The notes beneath the pieces were generated by a model. It ran no database searches and was not told the origin of the DNA. It saw only the letters and a list, made by a program, of their open reading frames with translations. 64,000 nucleotides of DNA from Cohnella endophytica (lineage in GTDB: Bacteria > Bacillota > Bacilli > Paenibacillales > Paenibacillaceae): assembly GCF_003628305.1 (NCBI RefSeq), contig NZ_RBZM01000010.1, positions 124,001 through 188,000 on the forward strand, written 5' to 3'. A program made the position numbers and the translations under genes. Shown here piece after piece: positions 16,730-25,551 of the stretch (the stretch's first letter is position 1; each line of letters starts with the position of its first letter).

Positions 16730-17572
16730 ATGCAAACCTACGTTATGAACGGAGCTTATTGGTCCGTTCCCGGGCATTCTGTATATTACGACTGGCCGCG
16801 CGCCTATGGTTATTCGGAGGTTCAAGCTCAGGCGACGCAGCCTCTTACGTTCGTGCTTGTCCACGGTTCGTGGGCGGACGCGAGCTTCTGGAACGGAGTA
16901 GCGATGGAATTGCGCAGAATGGGCCACACGGTTTACGTTCCCGAGTTTCCGGGCCATGGGAGCGATCTGAATCCGAACGTGACGCACGGAATGATCTCGA
17001 AGGCGGTCGCCGACTACATTATTGCGAACAATCTTCGCGATATTATACTCGTCGGGCACAGCTTCGGCGGATCGGTCGTCCAGAAGGCGGCGGAGCTCGT
17101 GCCGGATCGGATCAGACGGCTCGTCTTCATGGACGGATTCGTGGTGGCCGACGGACAATCCGTGGCGGATCAGTTTCCCGCTTCGATGCGGCAAGGGTTC
17201 GAGCAGCTACGCAAAATGTCGAAGGACGATACGATCATGCTTCCTTTCGAGACGTTCAGAGACACCTTCGTAAATGTGGCGGATCTTGCGACGGCCCAAA
17301 AACTGTATAGCGAAATAAGGCCGGAGCCCGCCAAGCCCCTCTTCGAGAAGCTCGATCTTAAGAAGTTCTTCAGTCTGAACGTTCCGAAGAGTTATCTCTT
17401 TTTGACGGAAGATGCCGCGGTACCCCAAGCCGAAGGCTTCGGCTGGCACCCGCATATGTCGAGCCGGCTCGGACAATTCCGTTTGATTAAGTCGCCGGGC
17501 GATCACATGACGTTTTTTCGTACCGATCCCGCGTTGATGGCTCACAAGTTATACGAGGCTTCGAGGGATTGA
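16730..17572 (+). CDS. Alpha/beta-fold hydrolase
   Basis: A 280-residue alpha/beta hydrolase. The oxyanion HG motif is LVHGSWADASFW, the nucleophile elbow is VGHSFGGS (Ser111), a following Asp lies in VFMDGFV, and the catalytic His is in SPGDHMTFF near residue 262. Similar proteins are annotated as salicylate-esterase or haloalkane-dehalogenase-like hydrolases. Unlike most family members, about 38 residues precede the first beta strand without forming a signal peptide. Substrate unknown. Confidence 0.84.
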   Translation: MQTYVMNGAYWSVPGHSVYYDWPRAYGYSEVQAQATQPLTFVLVHGSWADASFWNGVAMELRRMGHTVYVPEFPGHGSDLNPNVTHGMISKAVADYIIANNLRDIILVGHSFGGSVVQKAAELVPDRIRRLVFMDGFVVADGQSVADQFPASMRQGFEQLRKMSKDDTIMLPFETFRDTFVNVADLATAQKLYSEIRPEPAKPLFEKLDLKKFFSLNVPKSYLFLTEDAAVPQAEGFGWHPHMSSRLGQFRLIKSPGDHMTFFRTDPALMAHKLYEASRD

Positions 17573-17722
17573 GCCGGATCGGGAATCGTTCTTCGGAGGG
17601 CTGACTCAGTTGCTTACTGGCGTCTGTCGAAGCCCTTCTTCGATTGCCGACAAGTATGAAGTGGGACAAGGCTTGATGGATGATAGGGAGTTTCGGAATC
17701 GTAACGTGCGGGAGAGGAAAAT

Positions 17723-18937
17723 ATGGAGAAGTTGACGGAGAAAGCATGGTTTAGAAGCAGAGGTAACGCCGACTCGGGCAGAGTATCGTTTATAGAACTG
17801 TTTTTCGACTTGGTGTTCGTGTTCGCGGTGACGAGATTGTCTCATTTTTTCCTCGAGAATTTCAATGCGGACGGAGCGGTTAGGCTAGCACTCCTCACGA
17901 TGGCCGTGTGGATGGTGTGGATTTTCACGGTGTGGGTGATCAATTGGCTCAATCCGGAGATGAAACCGGTCAAGCTGATGCTGCTTGTCCTCATGTTGTT
18001 GGGTTTAGTCATGTCGGCTTCGATTCCCGAGTCGTTCGGGAAACTAGGTATCTATTTCGCGGTTTCCTATACGTTGTTCCATGTCGGGAGGACGGCGTTT
18101 ACGGTGTGGATGTTGCGAAAGGGCTCGGACGAGCTTCGAATCAACTTCGTGCGTATTCTCGCCTGGCTGATCGCATCCGGCGCGTTCTGGATCGCGGGCG
18201 GCATCGCGGACAATTCATGGCGACTCGGACTGTGGGCGGTAGCCATCCTCATCGAGTACGTCGGACCTTCGCTGGGCTTCTGGATGCCGAAGATCGGCCG
18301 GTCTTCGACACGCGTCTGGGACGTCGAAGGCTCTCACATGGCGGAACGGTGCGGCTTGTTCATTATTATCGCGCTCGGAGAGTCGGTGTTAATGACGGGG
18401 GCGAACTTCGGGATGCTGGAGTGGTCTCCGACCGCGATGTCATCGTTCGCCGTCTCGTTCTGCGGAACGGTGGCCATGTGGTGGATTTATTTCGAAACCG
18501 TGGCCAAAACGGGTCATCATTACATTGCCCATTCGGAGGACCCCGGCAGGGTAGCCCGTTCGGCGTATACGTATACGCATCTGCTGGTCGTAGCGGGCAT
18601 TATTCTGTCGGCGGTGGCGGACGAGCTATTGCTCGCGCATCCTCTGGGTCATGCCGAAGCGAAAGTCGCGGCGGTCATGCTCGGAGGATCCGCTTTGTAC
18701 CTTCTCGGCAATCTGCTGTTCATGAGAATCGTCACGGGCATCTTGCCGCTGCCGTTTATTGTCAGTCTGCTCGCGTTGGCCGCGGTCGCTCCATTCTCGA
18801 CGATGCTGCCGCCGCTGGCGCTGTCCGCGTTCGTGACCGCCGTGCTTGGCGTCGTCTCCTTCTGGGGAGGCGCGGTGTCCGATCGTTTGTGCCGGGTCGT
18901 TCCCATTCACGCGAACAAAGGAGCGTCATCCGCTTAA
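17723..18937 (+). CDS. Low temperature requirement protein A (LtrA) family membrane protein
   Basis: A 404-residue integral membrane protein with about ten to twelve hydrophobic helices. The N-terminal signature SFIELFFDLVFVFAVTRLSHFF and the internal ERCGLFIIIALGESVLMTG are diagnostic for the LtrA family. The name comes from Listeria mutants impaired at low temperature; the molecular role is not established. The start is ATG 17723 after GAGAGGAAA. It stands alone, with an imperfect hairpin (about 18946-18976, AAATCCC paired with GGGATTT) after its stop. Confidence 0.88.
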   Translation: MEKLTEKAWFRSRGNADSGRVSFIELFFDLVFVFAVTRLSHFFLENFNADGAVRLALLTMAVWMVWIFTVWVINWLNPEMKPVKLMLLVLMLLGLVMSASIPESFGKLGIYFAVSYTLFHVGRTAFTVWMLRKGSDELRINFVRILAWLIASGAFWIAGGIADNSWRLGLWAVAILIEYVGPSLGFWMPKIGRSSTRVWDVEGSHMAERCGLFIIIALGESVLMTGANFGMLEWSPTAMSSFAVSFCGTVAMWWIYFETVAKTGHHYIAHSEDPGRVARSAYTYTHLLVVAGIILSAVADELLLAHPLGHAEAKVAAVMLGGSALYLLGNLLFMRIVTGILPLPFIVSLLALAAVAPFSTMLPPLALSAFVTAVLGVVSFWGGAVSDRLCRVVPIHANKGASSA

Positions 18938-19076
18938 TCGATAAATCCCCGGGAGTCCGGAATCCGAGGGATTTCCGTACAGTCCGAGTTACTTGGGAAA
19001 ACAGATGATGCTGATGGGGGAAATGAGAAAATAACGCATAGCGACGGGCGGGACTGAGATGGGATGTAAAATCCGA

Positions 19077-19105
19077 TTGACATAGTGGGGATTATCCCTT
19101 ACGAT
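19077..19105 (+). promoter_or_regulatory. Consensus sigma-A promoter of the ECF transporter operon
   Basis: TTGACA 19077-19082, 17-base spacer, TACGAT 19100-19105. The expected leader to ATG 19171 is only about 60 bases; I looked for TPP, FMN, cobalamin or SAM riboswitch motifs and found none. Confidence 0.78.
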
Positions 19106-19170
19106 CTATTCAAATCAGATCGCATTTATACAAACGCATCCCGTCCGATAACTTTCGAGGAGGATTTTCC

Positions 19171-19746
19171 ATGAGTCTCTTTTCCGCTCGCAACGCGAAT
19201 CCGCTTTCCATCCGCAACACGGTCGCCATCGGCATCGGTTCCGCGTTATTCGCCATTTTGGGCAGGTTCGGTTCGGTGCCTTCAGGCTTGCCGGACACGA
19301 ATATCGAGACGACCTACGCTTTGCTGGCGCTGTTCGCCATCCTTTACGGTCCGCTTGTCGGCCTGCTCGTCGGGTTCATCGGGCACACGTTGAAGGACTC
19401 GATCTTTTACGTCTCGCCTTGGTTCAGCTGGATTATCGCCTCGGCGATCGTCGGTTTGATCATCGGCTTGGCCGCAAACCGTATTCGCGCGAGGGACGGA
19501 GAGTTCGGCCGAAAAGAGATCATTACGTTTAACGTCGTACAGACGGCCGCGAACGCTATCGCTTGGTTCGTCGTCGCGCCGACGTTGGACATTCTGATCT
19601 ATGCCGAGCCATCCGGCAAATCGTACACGCAAGGCCTGGTCGCGGGCGCTTCGAACATCGTGACCGTGGCCGTGCTCGGCACGTTACTTCTGACGGCTTA
19701 CGCGAAGACGAGAACGAAGCAAGGCAGCCTGACGAAGGAAGCCTAA
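19171..19746 (+). CDS. ECF transporter S component (UPF0397 type)
   Basis: A 191-residue membrane protein with about six hydrophobic segments, of the substrate-binding S-component class of energy-coupling-factor importers. The segments SIRNTVAIGIGSALFAILGRFG, LLALFAILYGPLVGLLVGFIGHTLKD and VAGASNIVTVAVLGTLLL resemble the UPF0397 group. ATPase and T components follow, making a dedicated importer for a vitamin-like or other small substrate, which I cannot identify. AGGAGG precedes ATG 19171. A hairpin after the stop may reduce downstream expression. Confidence 0.82.
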   Translation: MSLFSARNANPLSIRNTVAIGIGSALFAILGRFGSVPSGLPDTNIETTYALLALFAILYGPLVGLLVGFIGHTLKDSIFYVSPWFSWIIASAIVGLIIGLAANRIRARDGEFGRKEIITFNVVQTAANAIAWFVVAPTLDILIYAEPSGKSYTQGLVAGASNIVTVAVLGTLLLTAYAKTRTKQGSLTKEA

Positions 19747-19759
19747 CGAAGCATGCGGG

Positions 19760-19785
19760 AAGCCGGCGAACGCTGCCGGCTTTTT
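19760..19785 (+). terminator. Intercistronic terminator-like hairpin after the S component
   Basis: AGCCGGC pairs with GCCGGCT around a short loop, followed by TTTTT. It sits between the S-component and ATPase genes, so it probably acts as a partial terminator giving more S component than module. Confidence 0.65.
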
Positions 19786-19888
19786 CGCTTGCTAGGCGGC
19801 TGGCGGGCGCCATGCGCGCACGGAAGGGAACGCCCGTTAGAAGAAATACGAATACATCACACCCTGCATCCAGAGGAAGTGCGACGCT

Positions 19889-21637
19889 ATGGACAACCAG
19901 AGCCGCGAGCCGGTCATCGTTTTCGACGGGTTCAGCTATCAATACCGCGTGCAGACGAGTCCGTCACTCGCCGATATTCATCTTAAGATTTACGAGGGCG
20001 AGAAGGTGCTGATCCTCGGACCGTCCGGATCGGGGAAGAGCACGCTCGCCCACTGCATTAACGGACTCGCGCCTTATTTCTATCCCGGCACCGCGACCGG
20101 CTCTTTAACAATCCGGGGGACGGAGACGAAGGAGCTCGATTTGTTCCGGCTTTCCGATCGGGTCGGCACCGTTCTGCAGGATCCCGACGGGCAATTCGTC
20201 GGTTTGACGGTTGCGGAGGATATCGCGTTCCGGATGGAGAACGATGCGGTTCCGCTTCCGGAGATGAAGGAGCGCGTCCGGGCGGCCGCCGAGGAAGCGG
20301 GGATACTCGAACATTTGGAGGCGTCGCCGCATTCGTTGTCGGGCGGGCAGAAGCAGCGAATTACGGTTGCCGGCGTCATCTCCAGCGGCGTCGGCATTCT
20401 GCTGTTCGACGAGCCGCTCGCCAACTTGGACCCCGACGCGGGTCGCAAAGCCATCGAGCAAATCGACCGAATCCACCGCGAGACGGGCAAGACGATCCTG
20501 ATCATCGAGCATCGGCTCGAAGAAGCGTTGCACCGGCAGGTCGACAGGATCATCGTCATTCAAGAAGGACGGATCGTTGCCGATCTGAAGCCGGATGAAC
20601 TGCTGACTTCGCCGCTTCTCGTCGAAGCGGGTATCCGGGAGCCGTTATATTTGACGGCGCTTCGTTACGCGGGCGGAGAGGTCGAAGCGCGACATCGGCC
20701 GAGCCGACTGGACACGATGGAACTGGGGCCGTTCGCGGAACGGCTGAAAGCATGGACGGAGGGGCGGCAGTCTAACGACCGTCTCGAGATCGGAGCGACT
20801 CATGAGCGGTCGCACGAGCCGCCGTTATTGGAATTGGCAGGCATCGGATTCGGTTACGAGCCGGGTAAGCCTATACTGCGGGACGTCTCGCTGAGTATTC
20901 GCAAAGGGGAGAGAGTCGGCATCGTCGGCAAGAACGGCGCGGGCAAATCGACGCTGTCCAAGTTGATTTGCGGTTTCCATAAGCCCACTTCCGGAAGCAT
21001 TCGTTACGAAGGCCGCGATATCGGCGGCGACACGATCAAGGAGAGGGCTCAGCGGGTCGGCTTCGTATTGCAGAATCCGAACCACATGATTTCCAAGACG
21101 CTCGTTCACGAAGAGATCGCGCTCGGCCTCAAGGCGCGGGGCATCGGGGAAGAGGAGACGGCGAGGCGCGCGCAAGAAGCGCTCCGCGTATGCGGATTGG
21201 CGCCATACCGCAATTGGCCGATCTCCGCGCTGAGCTTCGGGCAGCGCAAGCGGGTAACGATCGCTTCCGTGCTCGTCCTGCAACCGGAGGTTCTGATTCT
21301 TGACGAGCCGACCGCGGGACAAGATTATCGCCATTATAATGAGATGATGGAATTTATAATGCGGTTGAGAGAAGAAGGCTTGACCGTCCTATTCATCACG
21401 CACGACTTGCACCTGCTTCTCGAGTACACGGACCGCGCCATCGTGCTATCCGATGGAGGCGTGCTCGCCGACGCTTTCCCGGATGACGTGCTGACCGATC
21501 CGGAGCTCGTGCGGGAAGCCTCTTTGAAAGAAACGTCGCTGATGGGCCTGGCGAGAAGAGCGGGACTATCCGATCCGCGAGGTTTCGTGCGAACGTTCAT
21601 TGCCGAAGACAGAGCGAAGCGAGGTCGATCCCGATGA
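19889..21637 (+). CDS. ECF transporter fused double ATPase (A1-A2)
   Basis: A 582-residue protein with two ABC ATPase domains. The first has Walker A GPSGSGKST near residues 44-52, signature LSGGQKQR and Walker B ILLFDEP. The second, from about residue 310, has GKNGAGKST, signature LSFGQRKR and VLILDEP. The fused form corresponds to the EcfA1/EcfA2 pair, as in YkoD of Bacillus. It powers uptake through the T component (21634) and the S component (19171). Its end overlaps the T-component start by four bases, so the two are translationally coupled. Confidence 0.92.
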   Translation: MDNQSREPVIVFDGFSYQYRVQTSPSLADIHLKIYEGEKVLILGPSGSGKSTLAHCINGLAPYFYPGTATGSLTIRGTETKELDLFRLSDRVGTVLQDPDGQFVGLTVAEDIAFRMENDAVPLPEMKERVRAAAEEAGILEHLEASPHSLSGGQKQRITVAGVISSGVGILLFDEPLANLDPDAGRKAIEQIDRIHRETGKTILIIEHRLEEALHRQVDRIIVIQEGRIVADLKPDELLTSPLLVEAGIREPLYLTALRYAGGEVEARHRPSRLDTMELGPFAERLKAWTEGRQSNDRLEIGATHERSHEPPLLELAGIGFGYEPGKPILRDVSLSIRKGERVGIVGKNGAGKSTLSKLICGFHKPTSGSIRYEGRDIGGDTIKERAQRVGFVLQNPNHMISKTLVHEEIALGLKARGIGEEETARRAQEALRVCGLAPYRNWPISALSFGQRKRVTIASVLVLQPEVLILDEPTAGQDYRHYNEMMEFIMRLREEGLTVLFITHDLHLLLEYTDRAIVLSDGGVLADAFPDDVLTDPELVREASLKETSLMGLARRAGLSDPRGFVRTFIAEDRAKRGRSR

Positions 21638-22470
21638 AAATGCTCGCTTACGCCAAGCTCGATTCCCCCATTCACCGGTTGACCGGGGCTGCGAAGCTGT
21701 TGTTTTTCGCTTTGTGGTCGATGGGGGCCATGATTACGTTCGATACGCGTTTCCTCGTCGGATTCATCGTATTCGGACTTGTCTTGCTCAAGGTATCCCG
21801 CGTTCGGCTGCGGGAGTATTCGTTTCTCCTGTATCTAATCGGAGCCTTCTTCCTGCTGAATCACGTAGCTATCTACTTGTTCTCCCCGCTAGAGGGGGTC
21901 AAGATCTACGGGACGAAACACGTGCTGCTGCAGCTCCCCGGCCGATACGACCTGACTGCGGAGCAATTGTTCTACCAACTGAACATCGCTCTGAAATACT
22001 TGGCGGTCATCCCGATCGCGTTCTTGTTCATCCTGACGACGGACCCCGGCGAGTTCGCCGCCTCTTTGAACCGGGTCAAGGTGAGCTACAAAATCGCTTA
22101 TGCGGTCTCGATCGCGCTTCGGTACATTCCGGACATCCAGCGGGATTTCCAGAACATCTCGTTCTCCGCCCAGGCGCGCGGGGTCGATATTTCGGCGAAA
22201 GAGAAGTTGGGAAAAAGGCTGCGCAACGTCATCGGCATTCTCATGCCTCTCATTTTGTCGAGCATCGAGAGAATCGAGACGATCAGCGCGGCGATGGAAT
22301 TGAGAGGGTTCGGGCGGGGCAAACGCCGTACCTGGTACAAGGACAGGCCGTTCGGTCCCGGAGATTATGGGGCGCTGGCGTTCATCGCGGTCGTTCTGGC
22401 AGCGCTCGTCTGGCTGACGATCGCGCGCGGCTCGCGTTTTTATAACGTCTTCGAAAGTCCGCTTTTCTAA
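21634..22470 (+). CDS. ECF transporter transmembrane component (EcfT/CbiQ family)
   Basis: A 278-residue membrane protein. It carries the two short cytoplasmic motifs by which T components dock on the ATPases: QARGVDIS near residue 185 and ELRGFGRGKRRTW near residue 225, each with the Ala/Leu-Arg-Gly triplet. About five membrane helices are visible. The start overlaps the ATPase stop (ATGA), so it is the last gene of the three-gene transporter operon, which a strong terminator closes. The substrate depends on the S component. Confidence 0.9.
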   Translation: MKMLAYAKLDSPIHRLTGAAKLLFFALWSMGAMITFDTRFLVGFIVFGLVLLKVSRVRLREYSFLLYLIGAFFLLNHVAIYLFSPLEGVKIYGTKHVLLQLPGRYDLTAEQLFYQLNIALKYLAVIPIAFLFILTTDPGEFAASLNRVKVSYKIAYAVSIALRYIPDIQRDFQNISFSAQARGVDISAKEKLGKRLRNVIGILMPLILSSIERIETISAAMELRGFGRGKRRTWYKDRPFGPGDYGALAFIAVVLAALVWLTIARGSRFYNVFESPLF

Positions 22471-22485
22471 TTCGGTTGAAACACA

Positions 22486-22525
22486 GAAAACCTCCGACGT
22501 CCAGTTAAAGACGAAGGGGGTTTTC
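22486..22525 (+). terminator. Terminator of the ECF transporter operon
   Basis: GAAAACCTCCGACGTC pairs with GACGAAGGGGGTTTTC, allowing one small mismatch region, around an AGTTAAA loop and ending in TTTTCC. Confidence 0.8.
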
Positions 22526-22635
22526 CGCGTTAGCGCAACAACTGATTTTCTCCCATCAACGAGTTTATTATGGGTTATACTGGAGAAAAGTTGAAATATT
22601 TGCACTTATTTTCTGTGAAAAGAGGGGCGAACGTA

Positions 22636-23499
22636 TTGATAAAAAAGCCGGCTATCCTAGCGTTGCTGACGACGACAACGTTATTGCTCGGCTCCTGCTC
22701 AGCAAATAGCGGCAACGGCGCCGAAAGAGTGGATGCCGATAAAGCCGCTTCCGCGACGTCAATCGGGGTTCGGTCTAGCTCGGAGAGCATGTTGCCGACC
22801 GGCTTTTCCATGAACGCTCTTCAAGACGCGTTCGAAGAATACGTGAATTATCGTTTATGGTTTTATCCCGCCAAAGTCGTTGGGAACGATTCCGGCTTCG
22901 ATGCCCTGATCGGTCGGACGATCGATGTTGAGGTCCGCATCTATACCGACGACGAGGGAGTCCGGAGAGTATACGGGCATACGAGCAATAGCGAACGACT
23001 GGCCATATTCGCGATGAAAGAGGGAATCGTGTACTGCGCCGGACAAGCAGGCAAAGAAGAACCCCAGTGGCCCCAAGGCGATTATGAGACGATTGACACC
23101 TTCTCTATTGAAGTAGGGCAACCGCATAAACCGAACTACGGGACATCGGCTCGCAAGGAGAAAATGATCGCGGCGGCCGAAGCCTACGATAAAGCGTTCT
23201 GCCAGGATATGATCCGCGGCGAGGGCGCCGAGGAATGGCAGGGGTCCAAGGTCTATTTGGCGGACTTCTACGAATACGAAGAAGCGGCCATCTCTTGGAT
23301 CGTTAGACGAGACGGATATGCATGGTTAGCTCCCGTGCATCTCGCCGAGAAAAACGGGGAATTCGAAACGACCGGTCTAAAAGGATTCGGCATCGAAAAA
23401 ATATACGGGTTGGATCCAAACGATTCCGGACGGTATATGTTCGAAAGCTTGATCAATGGCGCGGCTAAGCAATTTACTTGCGGCAGTGAAGACAGTTAA
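22636..23499 (+). CDS. Lipoprotein, function unknown
   Basis: A 287-residue predicted lipoprotein. The signal peptide ends in LLLGSC, so Cys22 of the chosen start would be lipidated; a Ser/Ala-rich linker follows. The mature part contains DUF4830-like features at best (RTIDVEVRIYTDDEGVRRVYGHTS, KVYLADFYEYEEAAISWIVRRDG); I do not recognise it firmly. TTG 22636 is taken as the start because GAGGGG lies nine bases upstream, whereas the frame from 22570 has no signal-peptide character at its start. A VOC protein gene follows after 21 bases. Confidence 0.65.
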   Translation: MIKKPAILALLTTTTLLLGSCSANSGNGAERVDADKAASATSIGVRSSSESMLPTGFSMNALQDAFEEYVNYRLWFYPAKVVGNDSGFDALIGRTIDVEVRIYTDDEGVRRVYGHTSNSERLAIFAMKEGIVYCAGQAGKEEPQWPQGDYETIDTFSIEVGQPHKPNYGTSARKEKMIAAAEAYDKAFCQDMIRGEGAEEWQGSKVYLADFYEYEEAAISWIVRRDGYAWLAPVHLAEKNGEFETTGLKGFGIEKIYGLDPNDSGRYMFESLINGAAKQFTCGSEDS

Positions 23500-23520
23500 T
23501 GAAGTGGAGGGGAGGTTGCG

Positions 23521-23946
23521 ATGATGAAACCATTGATTACCGTGCTTACGTTGGGCGTGGACGATTTGGAAAGAGCGTTGAAGTTTTACCGCGACGGCTT
23601 GGGGTTCGCGACACAAGGAATCATCGGCACGGAGTTCGAGCATGGCGCGGTGGCGTTCTTCGAGTTGCAGGGAGGTTTAAGATTAGCCCTATGGAATCGC
23701 AGGGATCTTTCTCACGAGGCCAAAGTTCCTCTGGCTCCGCCGAGCTCGACCGAATTGACGATCGGTCACAACGTAGGCAGCAAAGAGGAAGTGGACCGGG
23801 TGATGGAGCTTGCCCGCAAGGCAGGGGCCACGATAACGGACCCCGCGCACGTAGCATTCTGGGGCGGCTACTCCGGTCATTTCATGGATCCGGATGGCCA
23901 TCTGTGGGAAGTCGCATGGAACCCGGCGTGGGAAATTAACGAGTAA
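23521..23946 (+). CDS. VOC (glyoxalase/bleomycin resistance) family protein
   Basis: A 141-residue two-module VOC-fold protein. Features are TVLTLGVDDLERALKFYRDGLGF at the N-terminus, FFELQGGLRLALWNR, and the C-terminal GGYSGHFMDPDGHLWEVAWNP, with a Glu in the final metal-ligand position. VOC proteins include lyases, dioxygenases and antibiotic-binding proteins, so the specific reaction is open. Two adjacent ATG codons (23521, 23524) are possible starts after GGGGAGG. It is closed by a clear terminator at 23967-24015. Confidence 0.85.
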   Translation: MMKPLITVLTLGVDDLERALKFYRDGLGFATQGIIGTEFEHGAVAFFELQGGLRLALWNRRDLSHEAKVPLAPPSSTELTIGHNVGSKEEVDRVMELARKAGATITDPAHVAFWGGYSGHFMDPDGHLWEVAWNPAWEINE

Positions 23947-23966
23947 TCCGCCCGAGAAGCAATCCG

Positions 23967-24015
23967 AAGGAGCAATCACGCGGTCTTATTTCCAAGACCG
24001 TCGGGAGTGCTCCTT
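23967..24015 (+). terminator. Terminator after the VOC gene
   Basis: AAGGAGCA (23967-23974) pairs with TGCTCCTT (24008-24015), with an inner GGTCTT/AAGACC stem, followed by TTCTATTTATT. Confidence 0.82.
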
Positions 24016-24033
24016 TTCTATTTATTAAAACCA

Positions 24034-24080
24034 TTGACTAAAACTAATAATATTAGTTATTATACTACTATAAGTAGTAT
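24034..24080 (+). promoter_or_regulatory. Promoter with two palindromic operator candidates upstream of yrdB
   Basis: TTGACT (24034-24039) is followed after 17 bases by TTATTA. AACTAATAATATTAGTT (24042-24058) has perfect 8-base arms and fills the spacer. A second palindrome, ATACTACT/AGTAGTAT with a 3-base centre, covers 24062-24080 over the transcription start. Two different dyads over one short promoter suggest control by one or two repressors not encoded next to it. Confidence 0.65.
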
Positions 24081-24096
24081 AAGGGAGTGGTTAAGA

Positions 24097-24468
24097 ATGA
24101 AATCTACGACAACCTTGACGGTAATCGTATTAACGTACATGTTTATGCTTGAACTGGCGTCGCTCGCCGCATTCGGGGTTTGGGGTTTTCGCATGAACGT
24201 CTTCGCAGGCATTGGCATTCCGCTGGTTATCCTCGTGCTGTGGTCGATGTTCCTTGCGCCCAAGGCGTCGATCCCGGTTCTCTCGTATCCGATCCGCACG
24301 GTTCTGAAATTGGTCGTTTTCCTTCTGGCATCCGCGGCCTTGTTCGCGAGCGGATATCACACGTTAGCGGGTTTCCTTGCCGTAACTTCGGTAGCGGATA
24401 TCGCGTTGATCGCCAGCCTGAATATTCATGTATGGAACCCGACGGAGGGCGCGCGGAATCCATCATAA
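24097..24468 (+). CDS. yrdB: YrdB family (DUF2568) small membrane protein
   Basis: A 123-residue protein made almost entirely of four hydrophobic helices, with the YrdB/DUF2568 look: LASLAAFGVWGF, PLVILVLWSMFLAPKAS and LKLVVFLLASAALFASG. Its function is unknown. Start ATG 24097 follows GGGAGTGG. The upstream control region is unusually rich in dyad symmetry for such a gene, implying inducible expression. Confidence 0.8.
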   Translation: MKSTTTLTVIVLTYMFMLELASLAAFGVWGFRMNVFAGIGIPLVILVLWSMFLAPKASIPVLSYPIRTVLKLVVFLLASAALFASGYHTLAGFLAVTSVADIALIASLNIHVWNPTEGARNPS

Positions 24469-24490
24469 ACCAAGCGAAACCGATCCGTTC

Positions 24491-24499
24491 TGGTATAAT
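24491..24499 (+). promoter_or_regulatory. Extended -10 promoter of the molybdate-type regulator gene
   Basis: TGGTATAAT is an extended -10 element (TGnTATAAT) 31 bases ahead of ATG 24530; no good -35 is visible, as is usual for this promoter type. Confidence 0.6.
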
Positions 24500-24529
24500 G
24501 GGATTAATTTCAATACCGCGGGGGTTTCC

Positions 24530-25486
24530 ATGATCGACGATACGTCCTACACGCCCGAAGAAGTAGCCGCTTTACTGAAAATTTCCAAGCTGAAAGTATA
24601 CGATCTGCTCAAAAAAGGCGAGATTCCGGCCTATCGCGTCGGGAAGCAGATGCGCATCGAATCGTCGGATTTGGACGCTTACAAGCAACGCTCCAAAGGG
24701 ATATCCGCGGTCAGTCCGAACGTAACGAACACGGTGGCGTCCGCCCAACCGCTCTACGGTTCGGCGAACTCCCAGAGGGAACGGTCGATTATTATTACGG
24801 GCCAGGACGTCAGCCTCGATATTCTGGCAAGGCATCTGGAACGGCAATTGCCGGGAATGAGGCCGCTGCGCTCTTACGTGGGGAGCATGGATAGTCTCGT
24901 CTCGATGTACCGGGGCGAGTCCGATATCGTGAGCACGCATCTGTTGGACGGAGACACGGGTCAATACAATACGCCTTACATCCGCAAGCTTTTTGTCGGA
25001 CAGTCTTACGTAGTGGTTAATATGCTGAGACGTTCGGCCGGTCTCTATGTGAAGAAGGGAAACCCACTCAAGCTGGAGTCTTGGGCGGATCTGAGTCAGT
25101 CCGGCATCCGTCTCGCCAACCGCGAGAAGGGCTCGGGCGCGCGGGTGTTGCTTGACGAGCAACTCAGACTGCATGGTATTCCTTCAACACAGTTATCGGG
25201 CTACGAAGGCGAAGAGAACAGTCATCTCGCCGTGGCTGGCAAAGTCGCCGCGGGAGAGGCCGACGTCGGAGTCGGCATCGAGAAGGCGGCGCTACTCGTC
25301 GGCAACGTGGATTTCGTGCCGCTGATCCAAGAACAATACGATCTCGTCATGCTGAAAAGGGACGATAACCGGATCTGGATCGAGGGGGTTATCGCGATTT
25401 TGCGGTCGGACTCTTTCCGGAGCGAGTTGGTCAATATGGAAGGCTACGATATCTCACGAACGGGAGACATCGTGTACGAAGCCTGA
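24530..25486 (+). CDS. Helix-turn-helix regulator with periplasmic-binding-protein-like domain (YvgK-like)
   Basis: A 318-residue regulator. Residues 1-55 form an excisionase-type helix-turn-helix (YTPEEVAALLKISKLKVYDLLKKGEIPAYRVGKQMRI). Residues about 85-318 form a PBP-like ligand-binding domain (VSLDILARHLERQLPGMRPLRSYVGSMDSL, NREKGSGARVLLDEQLRLHGI, VAAGEADVGVGIEKAA). It faces modB and modA, and the set matches the Bacillus yvgKLM arrangement, so it is inferred to sense molybdate or tungstate and control that transporter. ATG 24530 is the start; a frame from 24428 overlaps the yrdB end and is read-through. Confidence 0.83.
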   Translation: MIDDTSYTPEEVAALLKISKLKVYDLLKKGEIPAYRVGKQMRIESSDLDAYKQRSKGISAVSPNVTNTVASAQPLYGSANSQRERSIIITGQDVSLDILARHLERQLPGMRPLRSYVGSMDSLVSMYRGESDIVSTHLLDGDTGQYNTPYIRKLFVGQSYVVVNMLRRSAGLYVKKGNPLKLESWADLSQSGIRLANREKGSGARVLLDEQLRLHGIPSTQLSGYEGEENSHLAVAGKVAAGEADVGVGIEKAALLVGNVDFVPLIQEQYDLVMLKRDDNRIWIEGVIAILRSDSFRSELVNMEGYDISRTGDIVYEA

Positions 25487-25503
25487 CGCGCACATGCAAC
25501 GAA

Positions 25504-25548
25504 ATACGCCCCTCGTACCACGAATGCTCGTTGGTAAGAGGGGCGTAT
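25504..25548. terminator. Bidirectional terminator between regulator and modB
   Basis: ATACGCCCCTC pairs with GAGGGGCGTAT, with an inner TACCA/TGGTA stem. It lies between two convergent genes and can serve both strands. Confidence 0.85.
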
Positions 25549-25551
25549 CGT

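Noticed and set aside
17908..19008. 366-codon frame overlapping the LtrA gene
   Set aside because: It is an alternative frame of a well-supported membrane protein and its translation is Arg/Gly-rich without any recognisable motif.
19083..19170. Riboswitch upstream of the ECF transporter
   Set aside because: ECF transporters are often riboswitch-controlled, but the leader is only about 60 bases and lacks TPP, FMN, cobalamin, queuosine or SAM motifs.
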